NCBI GenBank assembly: GCA_023953905.1
Contig: JAMLJA010000010.1
Location: forward strand, 1 to 64,000
Length of the DNA: 64,000 bases
Source of the DNA: Rhizobiaceae bacterium
GTDB lineage: Bacteria > Pseudomonadota > Alphaproteobacteria > Rhizobiales > Rhizobiaceae
Direction of reading: 5' to 3'
Below, piece after piece: positions 26,451 through 33,814 of the stretch (position 1 is the first letter of the stretch; each line of letters begins with the position of its first letter). A model generated the notes under the pieces. The model ran no database searches and was not told the DNA's origin. It saw only the letters and a program-made list of their open reading frames with translations. Both the position numbers and the translations under genes were made by a program.

Positions 26451-27254
26451 TCATCCTTCCCTGCGGGCGACGCTGCGCTCGATGAGTTCGGCGCGGTCCT
26501 TGGTCATCTCAAAGGTGGACCAGCGCGCTCCCACGACCTTGCCACCGGCGAGCGGCTGCAGATGCTCATCGCCGATCTCAAAAGCCCCTTCCCCCGACCA
26601 AACCTCTCCGGTCCGCAATCCGCGCATCGCGGTTCGATATATTGCGACGTCAGAAATCATGGGGCTGTCAGGCCGCGGCAAGGTTCGCCGTGTGTAGAAG
26701 ACTGGCGTCGGCCGAATTGGTGGCGGCACGGCCTCGCTGCCGGTCCTGTCAAGTGTCATCGCAATCGAGAAAACAAGACGACCGTCGCGCGAGCACTGGG
26801 CGGTCACGACGTCGCCCCGGTTCCAGCCATGCAAAGCGGGCCGGCGCGTCAGCGCGATCTCGCCGAGCCGCATGGAAAACCCATACATCTCGCGCCCCAC
26901 GCAGAGTTGAGGCTCAGCCTCTGTCCACATGAATGGGTCCCAGTTACCGTCAACGCCGCCAATCTCCGCATTGAACGCCACGACCGCTTCATGGAACTGG
27001 GAACGACGCGGATTTCGGGCAGCCCAACCATGTCCCATTCCGCAATCAGAGCGCAACGCGTGAACGGTTAGTCGGAAGATGGACGGCCCCGATGGTCGCA
27101 TGGGCAAAGGAAAATATGGTCGCAACGCCTCCGGATCGCTCTCAACGAATATGGTTAGCGTCTCGCCTTCGAAATGCCATGGCCCAACCCCGAATGGATG
27201 CGCCCACTCTCCCGCATCGAGGAAAGTGGAGGCCTGTTCCGCCATATCGACCAT
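26451..27254 (-). CDS. Acetoacetate decarboxylase-like protein without the Schiff-base Lys
   Basis: A 267-residue protein with the acetoacetate decarboxylase fold signature CVGREMYGF (about residues 118-126). In true decarboxylases this leads into P-K-K, with the Schiff-base Lys and its pKa-tuning partner; here the three residues are S-M-R (127-129). Simple decarboxylation by the known mechanism is therefore unlikely. Some family members without the Lys are aldolase- or hydratase-like enzymes. It is the first gene of a two-gene unit with the SDR and is divergent from the acyl-CoA dehydrogenase at 27374. Confidence 0.75.
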   Translation of the reverse strand: MVDMAEQASTFLDAGEWAHPFGVGPWHFEGETLTIFVESDPEALRPYFPLPMRPSGPSIFRLTVHALRSDCGMGHGWAARNPRRSQFHEAVVAFNAEIGGVDGNWDPFMWTEAEPQLCVGREMYGFSMRLGEIALTRRPALHGWNRGDVVTAQCSRDGRLVFSIAMTLDRTGSEAVPPPIRPTPVFYTRRTLPRPDSPMISDVAIYRTAMRGLRTGEVWSGEGAFEIGDEHLQPLAGGKVVGARWSTFEMTKDRAELIERSVARREG

Positions 27255-27273
27255 GACAACTCACTCATGAAGT

Positions 27274-27289
27274 GTTGCTTAAATTAAAC
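27274..27289. promoter_or_regulatory. Regulon palindrome, copy 6 (one arm degenerate)
   Basis: GTTGCTTAAATTAAAC differs from the exact GTTT-N8-AAAC form by one base. It is shared by two divergent genes: 20 bp before the decarboxylase-like start and 84 bp before the acyl-CoA dehydrogenase start. Confidence 0.5.
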
Positions 27290-27373
27290 AGTTATGGGCA
27301 ATTTAGCCCATTGACAAGATATGATCCCAAGCTCAGGTACTATTTTCTAAACGGCGCAGCGCGTTTGGCCAAC

Positions 27374-28543
27374 ATGCATGGAACCTCTTCAGTGATCGAT
27401 ACGTCTCTCCGCAGTTCAGTTCTGGCAACCGTTGACCGGTTTTGCCGTCAACATGTAGTGGGGGCGGTCGCTGAGATGGAACGCACCGCGGAATTTCCGC
27501 ACGCGCTCTATGCGGCGGCGGGCGACGTCGGGCTTTTCCGCATAGACGTGCCGGAAGAATATGGCGGCATTGGGCGTGACCATGTGCTCCCCCTGCTTGC
27601 GGCGGAGCGGATCGCCCGGGTCAGTCCAGCCTTCGCGGTGACATTTGCAAACTGTGCGGATGTGTTGACGCCTATTCTTGCCAAGGCCGATGCGGAGGTC
27701 GCGCGCACCATCGTTCCATCCGTCGCGGCCGGAGCGCTCATCCCCTGTATCTCCATGTCGGAATCGACTGCGGGATCTGATGTCGGATCGATGCGCGCTA
27801 GAGCCGTTCGGGTCGATGGCGGCTACCGGATCACCGGCCGCAAGATGTGGTGCACGAACGGATCGGTTGGCGACGTGTTCGTGGTTTTCGCCAAGACCGA
27901 TTCAGATGCGGGGTCGCGTGGGATAACCGCATTTCTGGTGCACAAGGACACACCCGGCTTCGAACGCGGCCGTGACGAGCCGCTGGTCGGGCTTCGCGGC
28001 AACCCGACGAGCGAATTGGTGTTCGAGGAGGCTTTCGTACCCCACAGCCACCGCCTCGGCGAGGAAGGCGAAGGTTTCAGGATCGCCATGCTCACCCTCG
28101 ATTCAGCACGTCTCAACGCGGCCGGCATGGCGCTGGGCACGGCCACCGCCGCGCTTTCATTCGCTCATGCCTATGCGCTGGAACGCCAGCAATTCGGCAA
28201 ACCGATCTTCCAGCATCAGGGCCTGCAGTTCCTGTTGGCGGAAATGGCGGCCGAAGTGGAAATGGCCCGCTCCATTTGGTTGAAAGGGCTGGACGCGCTG
28301 GCCCGCAATGATGCCAAGGAAGCCTCGGCAATGGCGTCGGTCGCCAAGCTCATTTGCACGGAAATGGCGGTGCGCGTTACCACCCAGAGCGTTCAGGTGA
28401 TGGGTGCCAACGGCCTTTCCAAATCAAATCCGGTCGAGCGCCTGATGCGGGATTCGCGAACCTTTGAAATATTCGACGGCACGCCGCAAATCCAGAAACT
28501 GCTGATTGCCCGTCATCTGGTCCGTGACGGAGTGCCGGTCTGA
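27374..28543 (+). CDS. Acyl-CoA dehydrogenase (paralogue of the gene at 156)
   Basis: A 389-residue acyl-CoA dehydrogenase, clearly paralogous to the first gene of the window (for example VPEEYGGIG, ARVSP, GGYRITGRKMW, MGANGLSK in both). The frame is open to a GTG at 27272, but that would overlap the palindrome; the ATG at 27374 matches the paralogue's N-terminus. The flavin/substrate motif is altered from TEPGAGSD to SESTAGSD, and the usual catalytic Glu position is Asp (FDGTPQIQ, about D368). It may accept a different acyl chain. It stands alone, divergent from the decarboxylase-like unit. Confidence 0.88.
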   Translation: MHGTSSVIDTSLRSSVLATVDRFCRQHVVGAVAEMERTAEFPHALYAAAGDVGLFRIDVPEEYGGIGRDHVLPLLAAERIARVSPAFAVTFANCADVLTPILAKADAEVARTIVPSVAAGALIPCISMSESTAGSDVGSMRARAVRVDGGYRITGRKMWCTNGSVGDVFVVFAKTDSDAGSRGITAFLVHKDTPGFERGRDEPLVGLRGNPTSELVFEEAFVPHSHRLGEEGEGFRIAMLTLDSARLNAAGMALGTATAALSFAHAYALERQQFGKPIFQHQGLQFLLAEMAAEVEMARSIWLKGLDALARNDAKEASAMASVAKLICTEMAVRVTTQSVQVMGANGLSKSNPVERLMRDSRTFEIFDGTPQIQKLLIARHLVRDGVPV

Positions 28544-28819
28544 AATCTTTCTTTCCCGCGATTTTACCGCTGGCAGCAAGCTTCCGACATGTTTGCGCAC
28601 ATATACGAAGCGGCCGATCGCACTCTTGCATTCATGTAGGCATCGAGCGCATATCGTTCGTATGAAATCCGCAGACTGTACCATCTGAATCTGCTTCGGC
28701 GCTTTTGCGCACGAAGCTTCCATGCCGGCATGCTGAATCAGTTTGCCGGTTCTTGTTCGCGTGCCTCATCGCAGGCGAAAAGACGTCGCAGCCGCGACCA
28801 ATATTCAGTGGTAACTTAC

Positions 28820-29458
28820 ATGAGAAACTTTTTCGAAAGTCCCTTCAAGGGCATTCCGCTTGACCAGCAGGTCGCTAATCCGAACCTCATCGTCGGTCGC
28901 TACAGCTACTATTCGGGCTACTACCACGGTCACAGCTTCGATGACTGCGCCCGTTTCCTTCTTCCTGATGAAGGTGCTGACAGGCTCGTCATCGGCAGCT
29001 TCTGTTCGATAGGATCCGGCGCGGCCTTCATCATGGCAGGTAACCAGGGCCATCGGGACGACTGGATCAGCACCTTTCCCTTCTTCTGGATGGGGGACGT
29101 GCCAGCCTTTGCGGGTGCAGAGAACGGGTACCAACCAGCGGGGGATACCATCGTCGGCAATGACGTGTGGATTGGCACAGAGGCGATTATCATGCCGGGC
29201 GTGAGGATCGGCGATGGCGCAGTGATCGGCACGCGAGCCATGGTGACCCGGGACGTAGAGCCCTATGCCATCGTTGCGGGCAATCCTGCCAGGGTGATCC
29301 GCAAACGCTTTGATGACGCCGTTGTCGACAAGCTGCTAGAATTGAAGTGGTGGGATTGGACTGAGGAACAACTCCACAGGGCGATGCCCATCCTCACCAG
29401 CCCCTCCGTGAGCGCACTTCACGACCATTGGCAGAAAGTGATCAGGAGCGACCGCTAA
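28820..29458 (+). CDS. CatB-related O-acetyltransferase (xenobiotic acetyltransferase)
   Basis: A 212-residue left-handed beta-helix acetyltransferase. [10 protein letters not shown] and [16 protein letters not shown] are typical of the CatB/Vat group that acetylates chloramphenicol or streptogramins, and hexapeptide repeats follow ([24 protein letters not shown]). The ATG at 28820 fits the family start; an upstream ATG at 28730 adds a basic, unrelated stretch. It stands alone between the catabolic block and the iron island. Such genes are often resident and do not prove resistance. Confidence 0.85.
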   Translation: MRNFFESPFKGIPLDQQVANPNLIVGRYSYYSGYYHGHSFDDCARFLLPDEGADRLVIGSFCSIGSGAAFIMAGNQGHRDDWISTFPFFWMGDVPAFAGAENGYQPAGDTIVGNDVWIGTEAIIMPGVRIGDGAVIGTRAMVTRDVEPYAIVAGNPARVIRKRFDDAVVDKLLELKWWDWTEEQLHRAMPILTSPSVSALHDHWQKVIRSDR

Positions 29459-30218
29459 CTGCAGATAGGATATTCGCTTCTGCCCGTTCGCTATCCCAAG
29501 CGGACGAGCAGAATACTACCCCACGTCAGACGAAAAGAGGCGTCCACCCGCATCGGACTTCAGGTGTAGCACGATGGATTTGCAGCAGAGAAAATAGGTG
29601 GATTCTCCGCCGATGTCGTGCGGCGCGCAGAACCTTGATGCCCTGTAGAAGAACAGTCCTAGATGCCGCCAATGACTGACTGCTGCTCGTTCTCGCTCGC
29701 TGCGCCCTCTCAAGTTCTGGCGTGATAGTGAATAGTTCGGGAGCGTGAATCACACAGGCAGGGCAGTCGCAAGCCAATTAATGGGTCATGAGTTTAGTGG
29801 GCCGGGTGACGCGGCGGGCGCTGGCGCGAAACCGTTGGTGCAGCGCAGCGCGAACGACCGTCGTGGGGTGAAGCTATTGGCGAACTCTTCCAGTGTTTGC
29901 CATGCGACCTGGAGTTGCGGCCGGACGGTGTTGTGGTCGGCGAGCCGCAGGGCGGTGGTCGCATGTGCATGCGCCAACAGGTGAACAGCGTCTCTTAAGG
30001 CATTCATACCGCAAGCTTCCGCTTGACCAACGCTTACAAGGCGGACGCTGTTGCGCGCCCCTCGCCACGCCAAACCGTTGGGCAGAATCGCAGTTTGCGC
30101 TTCTAGCATCGCAATGTGTGCATCGACGAACCGACACTACTGAATGCTCACAGCCCGATCCCATCGCGGCTAGTGGGAACGTCGGCGGGAATCTCCAGCT
30201 TCAAAGTCGTAAAAAACT
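29459..30218. other. Stretch without a recognisable gene
   Basis: About 760 bp between the acetyltransferase and the iron-uptake operon. A minus-strand open frame at 30109-29786 (107 codons, with HLLAHAHATTALRLADHN) has moderately coding-like composition but matches no family I know. Other frames look like chance. The stretch could be decayed DNA; no insertion-sequence ends were recognised. Confidence 0.3.
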
Positions 30219-30233
30219 TGAGTACCAATATCA
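30219..30233. promoter_or_regulatory. Putative iron-responsive operator (TGA-N9-TCA)
   Basis: TGA-GTACCAATA-TCA lies 65 bp before the binding-protein start. Together with its flanks (AACTTGA-N9-TCAT) it matches the site at 36027-36041. TGA-N9-TCA is the published rhizobial RirA operator form. No RirA gene is in the window. Confidence 0.45.
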
Positions 30234-30298
30234 TCTTTTGTAGTATTGCTTGTTTGCAGGCTTCGCCTTGCCACACATCTGATGAAGGGTTCAGCTTC

Positions 30299-31204
30299 AT
30301 GTCCATTCGTATTGTAGCCGCGTTGCTGTGCGCGGTTATCGCATCGACGGCCGCAGCCGAGGTCATCGATATTTCTGACGCGGAGGCCTACCCCGCGCTC
30401 TATGAGCCAAATGACGCCGGGCCCGGCAGCGATGGCCGCGGGCTGGTCCTGCTTGGCGCTGACATGGTGGAGATAGCGGTCGCGCTGGGTGCCGCCGATC
30501 GCATTCTCGCGCGTCCCATCGAGATCGATCTGCCGGGAATCGAGGATACGCCCCACAAAGTACGGCAATGGGCCGGCGTTGAAGGGATCCTTGCGCTTCG
30601 GCCTAAGCTGGTCGTCGGATCCAGCATTGTCAGCCAGAGGCTTCTCGACGGATTGGAGGCGGTCGGTGTCCGCACCGCTAACATCGATCGCGCACTTTCT
30701 GCGGTGGAGAAAGTCAGGCGTCTCGCAGCCCTGCTCGACTTAGAGGATCGCGGAGCGAAACTTGTCGAGGACATCGAGGCCGACTACACCGCCGCTCCAA
30801 CGGTCGACCGGGATCGCGAACCGCTTCGCATCGTGCATGCCTCGAAGATGGGAGCCGGGACCAACTTCTCGGCTGGAGGGTCAGCGACTGCGGTACACAA
30901 TCTCATCCTGCGTGTTGGCGCGCTGAACGCCTTCGCCGAGATCGGCCGCGACCGTTACCGGCCTGTTACGCCCGAAGGAATGATACTGATGGCGCCTGAT
31001 GTCGTCATCATATCCGAAAAGGAGCTGCCCTCCTTCGGTGACGTCAACGGTCTGTGGCACGACTATCCCGGCATCGGACTGACGCCCGCCGGTCGCGATG
31101 GAAACATCGTGATCATGCGCGAATTGCACGTTCGGTCGGATGCGGCGTCGAGCGGCATCGCCACCAAGGCGCTGTCAAACGCGCTAGCGGAGATGTTCCG
31201 GTGA
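30299..31204 (+). CDS. hmuT: Haemin/siderophore ABC transporter binding protein (HmuT-like)
   Basis: A 301-residue periplasmic binding protein of the haem/cobalamin/siderophore class with an N-terminal signal peptide (IVAALLCAVIASTAAAE). The HmuT-like segments LLGADMVEIAVALGAADRI and SAGGSATAVHNLILRVGALNAF are visible. The frame is open to 30116, but the signal peptide and a GAAGGG ribosome site support the ATG at 30299. It overlaps the permease start by 4 bp (GTGA). The choice between haem and ferric-siderophore ligand is uncertain. Confidence 0.78.
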   Translation: MSIRIVAALLCAVIASTAAAEVIDISDAEAYPALYEPNDAGPGSDGRGLVLLGADMVEIAVALGAADRILARPIEIDLPGIEDTPHKVRQWAGVEGILALRPKLVVGSSIVSQRLLDGLEAVGVRTANIDRALSAVEKVRRLAALLDLEDRGAKLVEDIEADYTAAPTVDRDREPLRIVHASKMGAGTNFSAGGSATAVHNLILRVGALNAFAEIGRDRYRPVTPEGMILMAPDVVIISEKELPSFGDVNGLWHDYPGIGLTPAGRDGNIVIMRELHVRSDAASSGIATKALSNALAEMFR

Positions 31205-32268
31205 GTGCGGTGAATGCCTCAGCACTCGCGCGGCCAGCCGACCGCGTACCTCTGTTTGCGGTGGCTGTCGGGCTTTCCCTTGTCGTGACGTTCTTCGCCT
31301 CGGTGTCCATCGGCGCGGTCTCGCTGTCGCTCGCTGACGTGTTACATGCTGTCGTCACGCGCTTCAGTGCCGCATCGCTGAGCCCGGATGAAGCGCTGAA
31401 CGAAGCGGTCGTGTGGGATCTTCGTTTTGCGCGGGTGCTGACGGCCATGATCGTGGGCGCGAGCCTGGCCACATGCGGTGCAGCGATGCAGGGTCTGTTC
31501 GGCAATCCGCTGGCTGATCCCGGCATCGTCGGCGTTTCGAGCGGCGCGTCGCTCGGTGCCATCATGGTCGTGGTTCTCCAGATCTCCACCTTCGGCATGT
31601 GGACCCTCCCCATCGGCGCATTCCTAGCAGGAATCGGAACCACTTTCCTTATCTATGCACTTGCCCGGCCGGGGCAGGATGGTGGCGACAATTCCAAGCT
31701 GCTGCTGGTCGGCATCGCGGTCAACGCGATCGGCAGCGCGTTCGCAGGCTACCTGACCTACCTCGCAACGATGGAGCAACTGCAAAGCCTTACCTTCTGG
31801 GCCATGGGCTCGCTTTCGTCCGCGCGGTGGATCACGGTTGGGATTTCGGCACCCCTTGCGATCATTGGAATAGGTCTACTCTACCATTGGTCGCGCCCGC
31901 TCGACCTTCTGGCGTTGGGCGAGAGGCAAGCCCGACATCTTGGCGTTGACGTCAAGGTGCTGAGGAGAAAGTTGATTTTCGTGACCGCGCTTCTCGTTGC
32001 TGCGGCGGTGTCGTTCAATGGCACGATCGGCTTCGTCGGCCTCGTAGTGCCTCACCTATTCCGCCTCATGATCGGGCCGGCGCACAGGTTGCTGATCCCG
32101 TTCTCGGCGGCCGGCGGCGCGCTCCTTGTGATGCTGGCAGATCTTGCAGCGCGCACACTCGATCCGCCTTCGGAGATCCCGATTGGGATCATCATGGGAT
32201 CGCTCGGCGGCCCGTTCTTCCTCTGGATGATCTATCGCAGCCGCAAATTCGGGATCGCACCGGCATGA
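31201..32268 (+). CDS. hmuU: Haemin/siderophore ABC transporter permease (HmuU/FecCD family)
   Basis: A 355-residue FecCD-type permease with about nine or ten helices. It has LATCGAAMQGLFGNPLADP, GVSSGASLG and the C-terminal FNGTIGFVGLVVPHLFRLMIG that contact the ATPase. The start is the GTG at 31201, coupled to the upstream stop; the longer frame to 31054 lies inside the previous gene. It ends in an ATGA overlap with the ATPase gene. Confidence 0.87.
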   Translation: MSAVNASALARPADRVPLFAVAVGLSLVVTFFASVSIGAVSLSLADVLHAVVTRFSAASLSPDEALNEAVVWDLRFARVLTAMIVGASLATCGAAMQGLFGNPLADPGIVGVSSGASLGAIMVVVLQISTFGMWTLPIGAFLAGIGTTFLIYALARPGQDGGDNSKLLLVGIAVNAIGSAFAGYLTYLATMEQLQSLTFWAMGSLSSARWITVGISAPLAIIGIGLLYHWSRPLDLLALGERQARHLGVDVKVLRRKLIFVTALLVAAAVSFNGTIGFVGLVVPHLFRLMIGPAHRLLIPFSAAGGALLVMLADLAARTLDPPSEIPIGIIMGSLGGPFFLWMIYRSRKFGIAPA

Positions 32269-33017
32269 TCGAAGTCAAGGATGTCACGGTCACAATCGAA
32301 GGGTTCAATCTCCTTGAGAGGGTTTCCACCACGTGCATGCCCGGAACGCTCACGGCACTTGTAGGCCCCAACGGCGCCGGCAAATCGACGCTGCTGTCGG
32401 TTATCGCCGGCGACAGGGCAAGCAGCCTCGGTACGGTGAGGCTCGCGGGGCGGGAGGTGTCGGCTTACTCCGTCAGAGAGCTCGCTCAAATCCGCTCGGT
32501 GTTTCCTCAAGGCTCCGTGATCCGCTTTGGCTACACAGTCGAAGAAGTCGTGGCGATGGGGCGGGCTTTCCGGGACCTCCCGCCAGCGGACGACCAGCGC
32601 GCCGTATTCGACGCGATGGCCGCTTCAGAGGTCGGCCATATGGCTATCCGCAATGCGCAGACGCTGTCAGGCGGTGAGCAAGCGCGGACAACGTTTGCGC
32701 GGGTGGTCGTCCAAGCCACGCCGATCGTCCTACTCGACGAGCCGACGGCGGCGCTCGACCTGCGGCACCAGGAGAAGGTCCTCGCTTCGGCGAAGCAGAT
32801 GGCCGCCGCAGGCGCCACCGTGGTCGCCGTCCTTCACGACCTCAACCTCGCTGCCGCATATGCGGACAAGGTCGTGCTGCTCGAGGCAGGACGCGTGGCC
32901 GCCGACGGAAGTCCCTGGGACGTGCTGCGCCAGGATCTAATCGAGACCGTTTACCGCCAGAGTGTCCATGTTCTCGAACATCCCGTACGGCGCTGCCCTG
33001 TCGTCCTCACCACCTGA
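32265..33017 (+). CDS. hmuV: Haemin/siderophore ABC transporter ATP-binding protein (HmuV-like)
   Basis: A 250-residue ATPase with GPNGAGKST, signature TLSGGEQARTTFARVV and Walker B IVLLDEPTAALDLRHQE. The Q-loop segment SVFPQGSVIRFGYTVEEVVAMGR resembles HmuV. It completes the three-gene importer and overlaps the permease by 4 bp. A SAM methyltransferase gene follows after 13 bp. Confidence 0.87.
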   Translation: MIEVKDVTVTIEGFNLLERVSTTCMPGTLTALVGPNGAGKSTLLSVIAGDRASSLGTVRLAGREVSAYSVRELAQIRSVFPQGSVIRFGYTVEEVVAMGRAFRDLPPADDQRAVFDAMAASEVGHMAIRNAQTLSGGEQARTTFARVVVQATPIVLLDEPTAALDLRHQEKVLASAKQMAAAGATVVAVLHDLNLAAAYADKVVLLEAGRVAADGSPWDVLRQDLIETVYRQSVHVLEHPVRRCPVVLTT

Positions 33018-33030
33018 CCTGGAGATCGTC

Positions 33031-33693
33031 ATGAACTGTACTCTTTTGCGCGCCGACGTGGCCGCCACACTCAAGCGCGAGCACGAGGCGGCTAAAGCCA
33101 CAAGCCCGGCGGGCGCCGCGCAATCGATGCCCGGGCTGAACCAGCCCGCCCACAAGCTCGACTTCCGCACCTCGGAAATCCACAGGGTGAACTATCTGGC
33201 GATAGGCCCGCAGATGGGACGCTTTCTCTACAATACGGCCCGTGCGGTGGATGCGCGCCACATTGTAGAGTTCGGCACGTCATTTGGAATCTCTACGATG
33301 TATCTCGCCGCCGCGGCGGCCGACAGCGGCGGACGTGTGGTTGGGTCGGAGTTTCATCCCAATAAGGCCGAAAAGGCGCGGGCCAATCTCGCAGATGCTG
33401 GTCTGTCCGATCTTGTCGAGATCAGGGTCGGCGACGCCCTAGAAACTTTGGCCGACGTGGCGGAGCCGATCGACCTGCTGTTCCTAGACGGCTCCAAGGA
33501 TCTGTATCTTGAAATACTGAAAATGCTGGAGGACAGGCTAAAACCCGGATCGCTTGTCATATGCGACAATGCAGACCATCTACCGCAGGACGGAAGCTTC
33601 ATGCAGTATGTTGGTGAAAAGAGCCCACGTTACCTGACCACATTGGTGGGCTTCAAAAAAGGCCTTGCGAGTTATTCACTCGTTCTAGTCTGA
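33031..33693 (+). CDS. Class I SAM-dependent methyltransferase (O-methyltransferase-like)
   Basis: A 220-residue Rossmann methyltransferase. HIVEFGTSFGISTMYLAAA is the SAM-binding motif I, GSEFHPNKAEKARANL carries the acidic residue for ribose, and IDLLFLDGSKDLYLEIL resembles the metal/substrate region of catechol-type O-methyltransferases. The ATG at 33031 has GGAG 6 bp upstream. It is the fourth gene of the iron-uptake operon, and a strong terminator follows. It might methylate a siderophore or catechol; unproven. Confidence 0.78.
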   Translation: MNCTLLRADVAATLKREHEAAKATSPAGAAQSMPGLNQPAHKLDFRTSEIHRVNYLAIGPQMGRFLYNTARAVDARHIVEFGTSFGISTMYLAAAAADSGGRVVGSEFHPNKAEKARANLADAGLSDLVEIRVGDALETLADVAEPIDLLFLDGSKDLYLEILKMLEDRLKPGSLVICDNADHLPQDGSFMQYVGEKSPRYLTTLVGFKKGLASYSLVLV

Positions 33694-33725
33694 TCAGGCG
33701 CGAAAGCCGCGGCAAGCAACCCTCG

Positions 33726-33761
33726 AAGAAAGCCGGCGTCGTCCGCGACGCCGGCCTTCTT
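33726..33761. terminator. Bidirectional terminator between convergent iron genes
   Basis: A perfect 10-bp stem GCCGGCGTCG/CGACGCCGGC with a TCCG loop is extended by AAGAA/TTCTT after one mismatch. The A-rich left and T-rich right flanks make it work in both directions, for the methyltransferase operon (+) and the TonB receptor (-). Confidence 0.85.
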
Positions 33762-33814
33762 AGTGTCTTGAGATTTCGATGGTGGCGCGCCGTGCCCGCT
33801 ACCAAGGTCTTGGC

